The notes below the pieces were generated by a model that worked only from the letters and a program-made list of their open reading frames with translations, was not told the origin of the DNA and did not search any database. A program made the position numbers and the translations under genes. From IMG/VR virus record IMGVR_UViG_3300033145_000631, positions 1 through 33,831 of that record: a stretch of DNA of 33,831 nucleotides, one strand, 5' to 3'. This DNA comes from a virus. Numbering within the stretch: the first letter of the stretch is position 1; every line of letters begins with the position of its first letter. Below, one piece after another: positions 5,947-14,391 of the stretch.

Positions 5947-7834
5947 TTTTTTCAGACATTTTAGTAAATTTATATTTCCATCTTGAACTTCTTATTGAAT
6001 TATCTTCAACCAATAATCTAATATCACTAAGTAATCTTCCAACAAATTTATTCAATTTTATGCCAAATTTTATCTGTGAAGATCTACTACTCCAATCAGT
6101 ATATGCCATAATATTTTCCCCAGGTTTACAGATTATAGCTTTTATTTCATTTTTATTTAACCAAATATCTGGTGCATCTCTATGACATATTTCAAACAAT
6201 TCCTTCATTTCATCCGTATCCCTATCAATTGATACACCAGCATTTTGAATACTTTTATTACATGGGCTATCATAACCAGCCGCTTCCATTATCCCACCAC
6301 AAACTCTAGCCCATTCTGGGAATGAAGCAAATAATACTGAACCGTCAGGGCATCCTTTATCAAACCAATTCTTAACAAGAGAGTAGAGAGCAGATAAGAT
6401 TGTATTCCTATTATTCAAAACCCATCCATGAAGATTAGGATTTTTGAATTCTCTCTTATTAGCATCTTCAATATCTAAGAATAAATTAACAAATATAGTT
6501 CTGTTAGATAAATCAGGTGTTAGCGTTATTCCTAAGTTCCCACTGAAACTAAAACTTAATTCATTATCAAGAGTTACAATTTCATTTTTTCCTAATAATC
6601 TATCAGAGAATTTCATGGCAGTAATTATTGATTCAAATACGGAATTATTTAGATGACCTTTATTATTACTAAAATGTAATCTACGTCTGCCACTAATCAT
6701 TGCAGCAAGTAATTTTTTCTTTAATTCATCATTTGAACCAGAGGATCTATATTCCCCATTACTGATAGGCGGTTCTTCTAAAGCATACCCTTCATATAAT
6801 ATTCCAGTAACTCCAGCTAAATAATCCTTACCACTTCTTTCCCGATTAGCTTCATAACAATATACTGGCGTACGAGTGCTGAATCCAGTTTTAAATAATC
6901 CTTGTAAGAATGGAGTTAGTAAAGCACTAATAGCATTAGTATAATCTTGTTTAGTTTCAAAACAAAATTCCTTAAATATATTTAATATAACTTCCTTAGC
7001 ATCTTTTAATGACATATTCATATTTTCAATTATAGGAGAGTGTTTAGGTAACCATGAGAAAAATCTTTCATCATATTCTTCTTTTGGAAATGTTAATTCT
7101 CCGTTATGAATTATTGGAGTTTGTACTGTGAATATTCTTTTTATCATTGGCATTGCATCTTGAAATTGTGGTGACTCTAATACAATAGAAGATTTCTCAT
7201 TTGTTAGGGATGTTGGATTTTCTACAACATGTTGATTACCAAATCTATCTATTCTAGATGTTTCAACATATGGCACGAAATACTTTTCGCTTAATGTAAT
7301 AAATCTCTTTGGTTTCATAACTGAAAATCCCATAAAAGTTTTATCTTCTATATCGTGTTTTAGTTTAGATACCTCTACGATGTTTTTCGTTTCTTGTTTA
7401 TAGAATAATATTTTTTTAGGTGAATATATATTCGCTATGTTTTCAGATATTTGACTTATCAATTGACCATATCCACCAATTCTAACTCTTGGAAGGTTTG
7501 TTTCTTCAATTTCTTCTTCAATATTAGTTGGCAATTCTTCCGAAACTTCTTCTTTTATTTTATGTATAACACCCTCGGTATCCCTATATTCTTTTGCTTC
7601 TGGTAATCTTACTAAAATATCTTCTCCATGTTTATTGAAATATTTCTTCCAAGTTTCCCATGAAATTCTTGGGCGATTATTATCAACACTCCAAAACATA
7701 CCAGTTACAGAATATTTCTCATAACTTTCTTTTGACCAATCATTTATTGCTAACTCGCCAAAAAGTTTTTCAGCAATAATCCATTCAGCTTGAAGCTGTT
7801 TCTCTTTCAATTTTTGTTTCTCTTTTTCTACCAT
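5921..7834 (-). CDS. AAA+/SF3-like replicative helicase candidate, 637 aa
   Basis: Likely unwinds the viral DNA. A Walker-A-like SGKD segment lies at residues 334-337, a hydrophobic strand ending in SNNKG (about 385-392) is in the Walker B position, and a SGN...TPDLSNR stretch (431-445) looks like sensor 1 and arginine finger. The following block (about 455-520: nP.L..W, then R..iL.A...lv..W...G.p, then fP.WA...gGi...aG) is the conserved tail of virus and plasmid primase-helicase proteins related to the D5/P4 type. The N-terminal 250 residues show no clear primase motif, and the P-loop is degenerate (RERSGKD instead of GxxGxGK). It lies between the modification genes and zinc proteins, as expected for a replication module. 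Confidence 0.65.
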   Translation of the reverse strand: MVEKEKQKLKEKQLQAEWIIAEKLFGELAINDWSKESYEKYSVTGMFWSVDNNRPRISWETWKKYFNKHGEDILVRLPEAKEYRDTEGVIHKIKEEVSEELPTNIEEEIEETNLPRVRIGGYGQLISQISENIANIYSPKKILFYKQETKNIVEVSKLKHDIEDKTFMGFSVMKPKRFITLSEKYFVPYVETSRIDRFGNQHVVENPTSLTNEKSSIVLESPQFQDAMPMIKRIFTVQTPIIHNGELTFPKEEYDERFFSWLPKHSPIIENMNMSLKDAKEVILNIFKEFCFETKQDYTNAISALLTPFLQGLFKTGFSTRTPVYCYEANRERSGKDYLAGVTGILYEGYALEEPPISNGEYRSSGSNDELKKKLLAAMISGRRRLHFSNNKGHLNNSVFESIITAMKFSDRLLGKNEIVTLDNELSFSFSGNLGITLTPDLSNRTIFVNLFLDIEDANKREFKNPNLHGWVLNNRNTILSALYSLVKNWFDKGCPDGSVLFASFPEWARVCGGIMEAAGYDSPCNKSIQNAGVSIDRDTDEMKELFEICHRDAPDIWLNKNEIKAIICKPGENIMAYTDWSSRSSQIKFGIKLNKFVGRLLSDIRLLVEDNSIRSSRWKYKFTKMSEKNEKLEIFS

Positions 7835-7839
7835 TTTCT

Positions 7840-7891
7840 TTGATTATAAAGCCACAGGAAAAAATTATGTGGCAAATCCTAAATTAATTTA
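7840..7891 (-). other. Leader of helicase gene with weak hairpin
   Basis: The gap between the methyltransferase stop and the helicase start contains GCCACA and TGTGGC separated by about 17 bases, which can form a six-pair stem, and a TATA-like TTTATAAT nearer the ATG. The hairpin may end the upstream message or control the helicase; neither is certain. Confidence 0.3.
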
Positions 7892-9016
7892 TTATACTTC
7901 ATTCCCCCAAACATCCCAACCCTTTGGTGCCTGTCTAGCGAACAATTCTATCCTTGGAATGTCTCCAACTAATTGTACTATCCTATCTCGAGTAACATCT
8001 GGCTTCTTACTATGTGCCTCTATTGGTGTTTCAATAATCTGATGTACAGAACTACTTTGTCTTGGAATAGATCCCCTCGTTGCAATAATACATATCTCTG
8101 CGTTACTTCTTGTCCAATATCCCATTCCCCAAAATAAACTATCTGCTTTCTTATTTTTCTTAACCCATGTGAAACCTACAGTTTTATATGTAAATCCCCA
8201 TGCTTTCAAAACATCAAAACTCTTTTGTAAGAATGGATATGTAACCCACATAAAAAGAACGCAGTCGTCTGCTGCAATATCATCTATTGGAAGATTTTTT
8301 ATATCCTCTAAATTCTGACACTTATAATGATTATCTGGTGCTCTTCCCTTTCCTTTATCAGAGTAGTGTTTAAAACTCCAAGGTGGGTCAGCATAAATAA
8401 TATTATATTTCTTATTCTTCTTTGGGAAGACTGGTTGTTTAAAATCTTCAGCAATCTGTTTTCGTTTATCAGCTTTCTTTAATTCGTTATAGATTTTATT
8501 TATAGAAAACTTTTGAGAAGATAAATCTTTCTTCTGATTTGCGTCAGCTTTTTCTTCAATAAACTTAACCTTATGAACTGTGCCAACTGAAGATTTAGAT
8601 TCTTTTGCAATGACAGTATTAACCCGTTTAGAACTTCGGTTCAATGTTGAATCGAGGTCATTTCGTCGTCCCTGATTGGCTTTTGCAATTGGCTTTAAAA
8701 TGTCTTCTTTTCTAGTCGCTAATCTTATTCTATCGTACTTAGAAATATTTCTTCTTCCAAGTTGTTCATTAATCATCCAAAGAATAATATCATTACGATC
8801 CTTTAGCTTGTTTTTTGGTTTTCTTGTTTTAATAGGGATATTATTTTTCTGACAAATATCATATCTATTATATCCATCAATAATAGTTCCATCATCCCAA
8901 ACAATAATCGCATCTCTTAACCCATTAGACACTAAAGAAGCCTCTAATTGTTTCCTTTCTTCTTTTTCTAAAGGAGGAATTAAATCTCTTAATTCTTTAT
9001 CTATTTTTATTTCCAT
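7892..9016 (-). CDS. ParB-like domain fused to MT-A70 adenine-N6 methyltransferase
   Basis: Residues about 14-62 match a ParB N-terminal fold (a DGTIIDGYNRY segment like the ParB nucleotide-binding core), followed by a helix-turn-helix-like basic linker to about 180. The MT-A70 domain follows, with catalytic DPPW at 210-213 and the RSNAE segment near 304-308 characteristic of MT-A70/Dam-like enzymes. It should methylate adenine N6 in DNA. ParB-methyltransferase fusions are known in phages and plasmids, where the ParB part may bind DNA or CTP. A putative nuclease gene ends two bases upstream, making a restriction-modification pair plausible. Confidence 0.85.
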   Translation of the reverse strand: MEIKIDKELRDLIPPLEKEERKQLEASLVSNGLRDAIIVWDDGTIIDGYNRYDICQKNNIPIKTRKPKNKLKDRNDIILWMINEQLGRRNISKYDRIRLATRKEDILKPIAKANQGRRNDLDSTLNRSSKRVNTVIAKESKSSVGTVHKVKFIEEKADANQKKDLSSQKFSINKIYNELKKADKRKQIAEDFKQPVFPKKNKKYNIIYADPPWSFKHYSDKGKGRAPDNHYKCQNLEDIKNLPIDDIAADDCVLFMWVTYPFLQKSFDVLKAWGFTYKTVGFTWVKKNKKADSLFWGMGYWTRSNAEICIIATRGSIPRQSSSVHQIIETPIEAHSKKPDVTRDRIVQLVGDIPRIELFARQAPKGWDVWGNEV

Positions 9017-9017
9017 T

Positions 9018-9638
9018 TTAAAAGTATTTTTCTATTTCATCCAACCAAACATTCTGGATCATTTTGAAAAAATCATCTTTATTAACTTCAACTTCAAATA
9101 GTTTAAAGAAATCTTGAAATCCCATTAGATGTTTTTCTTCTAAGGGTTTTTTAGCAGTCTTCTTAGCATCCTCACTATTAGCCTTAGTCCATACAACAAA
9201 TTTAGATATTACCTGCCAACCCTCATTTTTACAATCCAATGCGTTGGATACAATCCTGTGTTTTCTTTGTAAAGTTTCCAGAGCTTTTTTTGTCTTACCT
9301 ATATCTAATTCAATATTAGATTTAGATTCTAAATTATATACTATCTTTCTAATTCTAAATACTATATCAATATCAGCTGCAAGAAATCTTTTTTCCTTAT
9401 ATACCCTTGTGGCTTTCATTTGTTCAGCGTAATTCATAGTGGCCCTTTCAAGTGCATTACCGAAAGTTATTATACAGCTTCTAAATATTTTATTATTATT
9501 CTTACCTACAGAAACTATATCCATTAAAGAATTACCTTTATTTTTAAGCAATCTTTCTTGTCTTGACCCGTCCCTTAAATCAGAATATAATCTTTGACAT
9601 TCATTTTTTAATTCTTGTTCAAATATTTTTAGACTCAT
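9018..9638 (-). CDS. Putative PD-(D/E)XK restriction endonuclease, 206 aa
   Basis: No family is certain, but the centre fits a PD-(D/E)XK nuclease core: Asp at 89 and 91 in a beta strand, then a strand ending in E104-S-K106 (the ExK pair), with another Asp at 112 and a helix after it. Type II restriction enzymes have this size and arrangement. It lies immediately upstream of, and co-oriented with, the ParB-MT-A70 methyltransferase with one base between the genes, the usual spacing of a cotranscribed restriction-modification pair. Alternative: a DNA-repair or junction nuclease. Confidence 0.5.
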   Translation of the reverse strand: MSLKIFEQELKNECQRLYSDLRDGSRQERLLKNKGNSLMDIVSVGKNNNKIFRSCIITFGNALERATMNYAEQMKATRVYKEKRFLAADIDIVFRIRKIVYNLESKSNIELDIGKTKKALETLQRKHRIVSNALDCKNEGWQVISKFVVWTKANSEDAKKTAKKPLEEKHLMGFQDFFKLFEVEVNKDDFFKMIQNVWLDEIEKYF

Positions 9639-9672
9639 TATTCATATTCCTCCCTTATAATTATTAAAAATC

Positions 9673-9804
9673 TTAACCATCGATTCCCAACTCCCCTTTA
9701 ATATAATCCTCATTCCTATCCTCTAATAATTTCTTATATCCAACACTTCTCCTAAAACAATCTTTAACATCACCAACATCTTTAGTCGGAACATTCGTGC
9801 TCAT
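9673..9804 (-). CDS. Hypothetical protein, 43 aa
   Basis: Charged, single-Cys protein without recognisable motif. Overlaps the upstream zinc gene by ATGA, and 34 bases separate it from the putative nuclease. Its position suggests it is part of the same transcript. Confidence 0.55.
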   Translation of the reverse strand: MSTNVPTKDVGDVKDCFRRSVGYKKLLEDRNEDYIKGELGIDG

Positions 9805-9950
9805 TTAGTCCACCCCATCCTAACATATCTTTTCCATTCATTCGGATCAGCGACTTCAGTCCTATCTCTTAAATGCGGAGGTTCACCATTTAAACACTTA
9901 TCACATTTCGCCCCAGAAAAAAAACAAGCATGTTTTGCACAATACATCAT
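9801..9950 (-). CDS. Cys/His zinc mini-protein, 49 aa
   Basis: C4, H7, C9, C16 and C19 are packed in the first 19 residues, followed by a Pro/Arg-rich stretch, a pattern seen in CxxC/HxC mini zinc fingers. ATG at 9950 overlaps the stop of the upstream gene; a second ATG follows immediately. Function unknown. Confidence 0.65.
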   Translation of the reverse strand: MMYCAKHACFFSGAKCDKCLNGEPPHLRDRTEVADPNEWKRYVRMGWTK

Positions 9951-10216
9951 TCTTCAACCACCTCTTCATAATCTTTAATATCAAATATCTCGTCGAGAAA
10001 TAATCTCTCATCTTTTCCTGGACTTCTTAAATCTTCAAACCAATAAAAAGCCTCATTCTGCAACTTAGTTTTAATAATTCCATTAACAAATCCAGTAGGA
10101 GATTTTTTAATATGACATTTCAATTTTTCACTATAATAGAACATTGCTTTCTGTTTCACTGCTTTTTTATCATCGTTTGCCATTGCATTTATCTCATGAT
10201 AGTTATGGGCTACCAT
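9947..10216 (-). CDS. Hypothetical protein, 89 aa, behind a double-hairpin leader
   Basis: Soluble, Lys-rich N-terminal half and acidic C-terminus. The frame is open to a TTG at 10252, but that start would lie within two hairpins, so ATG at 10216 is taken (a further ATG lies about ten codons on). No Shine-Dalgarno is visible. First gene of the operon that leads into the nuclease, methyltransferase and possibly helicase. No family recognised; a regulator of that operon is possible. Confidence 0.6.
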   Translation of the reverse strand: MVAHNYHEINAMANDDKKAVKQKAMFYYSEKLKCHIKKSPTGFVNGIIKTKLQNEAFYWFEDLRSPGKDERLFLDEIFDIKDYEEVVEE

Positions 10217-10224
10217 GAAAAGAT

Positions 10225-10264
10225 GGCCGACCGAAGCCGACCAAATGCTCAACCGAAGTTGAAC
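10225..10264 (-). promoter_or_regulatory. Tandem UUCG-tetraloop hairpins in 5' leader
   Basis: On the minus strand 10264-10247 reads GUUCAACUUCGGUUGAGC and 10242-10225 reads GGUCGGCUUCGGUCGGCC. Each is an 18-base hairpin with a seven-pair stem, C(UUCG)G loop and one or two G-U wobbles, with four bases between them. The TATA box at 10281-10293 predicts transcription to start at about 10262, so the RNA 5' end would be this structure, followed only by eight bases and the ATG at 10216. Confidence 0.7.
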
Positions 10265-10280
10265 AAATAATCATAGAATT

Positions 10281-10293
10281 TAATACTTATAAA
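10281..10293 (-). promoter_or_regulatory. TATA promoter for 10216 operon
   Basis: Minus strand TTTATAAGTATTA, centred about 26 bases before the first hairpin of the leader. A second TATA-like CTTTATAAAG lies at about 10332-10341 and could give a longer message. Confidence 0.55.
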
Positions 10294-10362
10294 GTTTTCC
10301 TGTCACTTAAAAATACAACGCTAAAACACAAACTTTATAAAGATTAAATAACTTAAAATATT

Positions 10363-10488
10363 TTATCTTTTTTTAGGTTTTCTTTTTGAAATATTACCAA
10401 CTCCTCTACCACTACCATCCCGACGACGAGTTCCGCCGCATGCTCCTCTAGAGCCACGACCTTCTGAACCCCTTCTATTTGTTACCAT
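10363..10488 (-). CDS. Arg/Gly-rich mini-protein B, 41 aa (paralogue of 825-953)
   Basis: Very basic protein with the core GRGSRGxCGGTRRRDGSG and one Cys, then a Lys/Arg tail, matching the protein at 825-953 over most of its length. The ribosome binding region GGAGGTAAAA(A)ATAA before the ATG is also shared. Gene duplication with maintained sequence suggests a real function, possibly nucleic-acid binding. It lies just beyond the end of the 1286-residue fibre gene. Confidence 0.75.
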   Translation of the reverse strand: MVTNRRGSEGRGSRGACGGTRRRDGSGRGVGNISKRKPKKR

Positions 10489-10530
10489 TTATTTTTTACC
10501 TCCATCTTATTTAGTTTTCGTAAACCTCAG

Positions 10531-13500
10531 TTAATGCGAAGTGACTCCCCCACACCAGCTATACATATTATGATTTAATTCACATAATTCATCTTTAAGC
10601 ATTTCATTTTCTTGTTTTAATTCATAAATACCTTTATAATTAAACATCGCCCAATCTCCTGCATCAATTACTAATTCGTCTTTAGTTCCACATTCTTCTC
10701 TTGAACTTCTAATATAACTTTCATTTTTAGGGTCTTCTTCAACACATTCATTTTGATAACACCATTTAATATCTTCTTCCCAACAATTATCAGGGTTTTT
10801 AACTTGTATTGTTTTTTGTATTTCTTCTGGAAAACTTTGGTGAAATTCTAATTCTGATTTTCCATCTAAAGATAAACTTGTTGCTGATTTTGTTAATTCT
10901 ATTGGATTAATTAATTTATCTAATGCACTATAATCTTTATTTTCAGGAGAAGAATATACAATACTTCCAACTCGAAGAGTTCCTAATCCTGTATTGTTTC
11001 TTAATTCTAAAAGTCCTGTTGTTAAATTCCATATCTGATTTGCTCCATCCCAATATGTAAAACTATCTTGAGAAGTTCCAAAAGAATGTTTTAAATTATC
11101 TAATTGTTGCAATTCTCCATTAATTCTTAAATACATATTTGAAGTATCTCCATCAGGGTCTGTTTTTCCATATAAAAATGATTTAGTAGGAATAAGAGAT
11201 TCACTTATTAATCCACTTGTTTGAGAAACTATAAATGTATTTGGAGAATTATCTAATCTATCTCCTGCGTGAGAACCTATAAAAGTTGAATAAGGTGAAT
11301 CGTATGCTTGAAGACCTGCCTCTGAACCAATAAAAGTAGAATGATTAGAATTATCTGCTGTGTTTCCTGCATTATAACCTATGAAAGAAGAATAAGGAAC
11401 ATTGTCAGCACTTGTTCCTGCATGATAGCCAATAGCAATCATCCTAATAGATTCTGTAGCAAGATTACCTGCATCTTGACCAATAAAAACACTATGCCAA
11501 GAATCTTCTGCACCTTCTCCTGCATTAAGTCCAATACATACTGTAGATGATTCACTATTTCCTGCTGTTCCAAAATTTAAAGAATTAGTATAACTAAGTT
11601 CTTTTCCATTAACAAAATATTTGTCAGCTTCAAAAGTTTCAGAAACAGTTACATTCCCATCAATATTTGTATTACCTTCAATAGTTCCATAATCATTTAA
11701 ATTCTTTCTCCATTTAATGCCTTCAAATAAAGGAATATCAGAAGTTAAAGAATTAGTATTTGTATAACCTCCTATTGGAGTTACTGTAGAATCTGAAGTA
11801 GGTGCATCTGTATCATTTATTTTAGGAACTGAAGTATACCATTGAGATTGCCCACCATAATAACCTCCAACTGCTTCAACAAAAATCTTATAAGAATCAA
11901 AATCATCTGAACTTGTAACATCCCACTCCACAATAATACAATTACCTGCATTATTATCTACAAAAGAATTACTTGTTAAAAAATTTGTAGAATAAATTCC
12001 ATCTTTAACACCATAAACATAAGCAGTGAAAGTTGAACCATCTTCATAAAAATGAGAAGAATAAGTAGGGTCATTAGAAAATGTTAAAGCAACAGAGCCA
12101 GTAATAGTATATTCTACTAATTCACTTGATAAATTATAATTATCATTTATTGTATCAATAGTGTTATTAACAATTAATTCTCCAAAAGTTCCTGTCCCAC
12201 TAAAAGTCCCATCTGCTCCGCTTAAATCTCCTGTTGTTGCAAAATTCCCATCAGTTAATTCAACATCTCCACCTTGTGAATAAATAGCATAACCATTTGT
12301 TATGTGGTCAGTCCCCCAATCACCTAAATAAAGACCATAACCATTTGTTATTTTACCTGCTGGACCTGCATTAGGAGCATCTGAAACAAACCCATAAGCA
12401 TTTGTAACTCTAGTATTAATATTTAATCCATAATCTACCTTAAAACCAAAAGTTTCATCAATTAGTCCAGTATAACCCGATGCAAATAAATTCGCAGTAA
12501 ATCCACTTAGTTCTGCTTGGTCATTATCTCCTGTTAATCCATTAATATATGCACTTAAAAATCCCCCACTAACTTTTTTACCTGAAGCAACACTTGCGTC
12601 AATACTTGGCAATAAAGACAGAGCGTAAAGGTCATCATTAGAAGTTTCTTCCATTGTTATTCCTTTAGTTGTATCTGCGTTTACTCCAATTCCTATATGC
12701 CCATCTATTCTTGCCGAGCCTGTTGTTGTTAAATCTCCACTTCCAAAGTCCCAATCTCCTGTCATGCTCCCGTCGGTGATTGTGTTCGTGCCGAGGTCTA
12801 CTGTGTTTGCTTGAATAACATAACCATCATCAGTATTATTTTTTAAATATTCATTTCCAGCAATATCTTGTAAGATTTCAGAGACAGACGCATTCCCTAC
12901 AATAAGCGTTGAGAAGTTTGCAGTGTCTCCTTGAAGATAAGTAATATTTGTATGATTAAATTCTGCCCAATTAAAATTACCTATTGGAACCCTTGAACCA
13001 TCTGTTAATAAATATTGTGGAAAATTATCATCATTTAATCCTGCTAAATCTCCAACATTTGTAACAATATTAAAACTTTCTTCACTTATTCCTGGACGAA
13101 CATCTTGCCATTCTGCATTACTAAAATCTGTATCTCCTTGTTGATAAACCACTGTTGTTAATTTTGGAGTTAATGCCAATCCTCCTGGGAGTGGAGATAA
13201 TGCCCCTGCTTCTGCTTGTGCTTTTGTATTATAATAAGTAGTTGGATAAATCCAACCTAATTCATTATGTGCATAAATAAAATATCCTTTTGTCCATTTA
13301 TTTGAAGGGATATTTGCTAAATTGTTTCCATCATCATATTGAATTGTATCTATTTCTGCATTAGTATCATTAGTCCAATCTCCACCTGAATGAAATAATC
13401 TTACTAAAGGTAATGTTCTTGAATCTATTGCAGTTGGATTTATTTCTTCAATTCCATCTTTAATCATTTGTCCTGCATCCATTGAAACATCAAGAGAGTT

Positions 13501-14391
13501 TGTAACATCTGCATCTTCACTAACAGACATTCCACTAATTATTCTGTTTGGAAATGCAATTCTTAATCCTCTACGAGTATCTGATAATGAATTGTCTAAT
13601 AAACTAACTTCCCTATATCCCGCGATTGTTCCGTCCCAATTTGCAAAATTTGCAATTAATATTTCATCACTTGTTGAAGAACTTGTTGCTAATTCTAAAG
13701 TAGAAGTTCCTGTATATTTAAGGTAATTAACTTGGTCACTTACTAAAGTTCCTGAACCTGCATTTGTTTCAACAAAATTTTCAATTGAAGCATCATAAAC
13801 TTCTCCTGCTGTCCATTCAACATCTAATCCTCCTGTTAAAGAAACTGTAATTGTTTCAGATACTCCTCTATTTATTATATGATTAAAAGTATCTTTGATT
13901 GAGTGAGTTCCGTGGTCTATTATATGAGAAGAATTTAAAAGGGAGTCTCCTATGAAGTAGTTTGATGCTGAAATATTTCCATCAACATTTAAATTTTCAT
14001 CAATATCTACACTATTTGCAAACTCCCAATCAGAGCCAGAGAAATACCATGGGTCTCCTGTTGCATCTATTCCTCCACCGAAATTACTAATAAAATATGA
14101 AAAATTAAGATAATCAAAGAAACCATCGTTTGCATAGAAATCATAAGCACCAATATCAATATCTTGATTAGCATTAGAACCGTCGATGTTTAACCATCTA
14201 GTATCTGACCACGGGTTGCCGTTCCAGTAGATTGAATTATTAACTGTAGGGATTAGTGAATAATTTATTGGGGTTTCTGGAACTTCTAAAATAACATTAC
14301 TAACACTTCCATCTGAATCATAACCAATATTTAGCCCTGCCGAAACAAAACCAAAACTAAAACAAATTAAAAATAAATAAATAAATTTCAT
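10531..14391 (-). CDS. Secreted fibre/adhesin-like protein, 1286 aa
   Basis: A signal peptide (about residues 1-18) is followed by long Asn/Thr/Ser/Gly-rich beta regions with phage-tail-fibre-like phrases (a DGNxxxSxxF type repeated in several places). Between about 944 and 1045 there are six imperfect repeats of about 22 residues carrying an IGxxAG motif, as in viral fibres and trimeric adhesins. The C-terminus is Cys-rich (several Cys between about 1185 and 1280) and ends in a Leu/Glu coiled coil. It overlaps the upstream membrane-protein gene by one base (TAATG) and ends the operon from 15614. Likely the host-recognition spike; trimerisation through the coiled coil is inferred. Confidence 0.65.
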   Translation of the reverse strand: MKFIYLFLICFSFGFVSAGLNIGYDSDGSVSNVILEVPETPINYSLIPTVNNSIYWNGNPWSDTRWLNIDGSNANQDIDIGAYDFYANDGFFDYLNFSYFISNFGGGIDATGDPWYFSGSDWEFANSVDIDENLNVDGNISASNYFIGDSLLNSSHIIDHGTHSIKDTFNHIINRGVSETITVSLTGGLDVEWTAGEVYDASIENFVETNAGSGTLVSDQVNYLKYTGTSTLELATSSSTSDEILIANFANWDGTIAGYREVSLLDNSLSDTRRGLRIAFPNRIISGMSVSEDADVTNSLDVSMDAGQMIKDGIEEINPTAIDSRTLPLVRLFHSGGDWTNDTNAEIDTIQYDDGNNLANIPSNKWTKGYFIYAHNELGWIYPTTYYNTKAQAEAGALSPLPGGLALTPKLTTVVYQQGDTDFSNAEWQDVRPGISEESFNIVTNVGDLAGLNDDNFPQYLLTDGSRVPIGNFNWAEFNHTNITYLQGDTANFSTLIVGNASVSEILQDIAGNEYLKNNTDDGYVIQANTVDLGTNTITDGSMTGDWDFGSGDLTTTGSARIDGHIGIGVNADTTKGITMEETSNDDLYALSLLPSIDASVASGKKVSGGFLSAYINGLTGDNDQAELSGFTANLFASGYTGLIDETFGFKVDYGLNINTRVTNAYGFVSDAPNAGPAGKITNGYGLYLGDWGTDHITNGYAIYSQGGDVELTDGNFATTGDLSGADGTFSGTGTFGELIVNNTIDTINDNYNLSSELVEYTITGSVALTFSNDPTYSSHFYEDGSTFTAYVYGVKDGIYSTNFLTSNSFVDNNAGNCIIVEWDVTSSDDFDSYKIFVEAVGGYYGGQSQWYTSVPKINDTDAPTSDSTVTPIGGYTNTNSLTSDIPLFEGIKWRKNLNDYGTIEGNTNIDGNVTVSETFEADKYFVNGKELSYTNSLNFGTAGNSESSTVCIGLNAGEGAEDSWHSVFIGQDAGNLATESIRMIAIGYHAGTSADNVPYSSFIGYNAGNTADNSNHSTFIGSEAGLQAYDSPYSTFIGSHAGDRLDNSPNTFIVSQTSGLISESLIPTKSFLYGKTDPDGDTSNMYLRINGELQQLDNLKHSFGTSQDSFTYWDGANQIWNLTTGLLELRNNTGLGTLRVGSIVYSSPENKDYSALDKLINPIELTKSATSLSLDGKSELEFHQSFPEEIQKTIQVKNPDNCWEEDIKWCYQNECVEEDPKNESYIRSSREECGTKDELVIDAGDWAMFNYKGIYELKQENEMLKDELCELNHNMYSWCGGVTSH
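11270..11560 (-). repeat. IGxxAG-coding repeats in fibre gene
   Basis: About 66-base imperfect repeats encode FIGxxAG-type units (for example FIGYNAG, FIGSEAG, FIGSHAG) in the fibre protein. They are diverged in DNA but regular in protein, indicating old duplication with selection on the fold. Confidence 0.65.

Noticed and set aside
10217-10252. N-terminal extension of the 89-residue protein from a TTG start
   Set aside because: It would translate through the two UUCG hairpins with no ribosome binding site; ATG 10216 lies directly after them.
11341-11550. Plus-strand Cys-rich frame opposite the fibre repeats
   Set aside because: An antisense echo of the IGxxAG repeats; no start signal.
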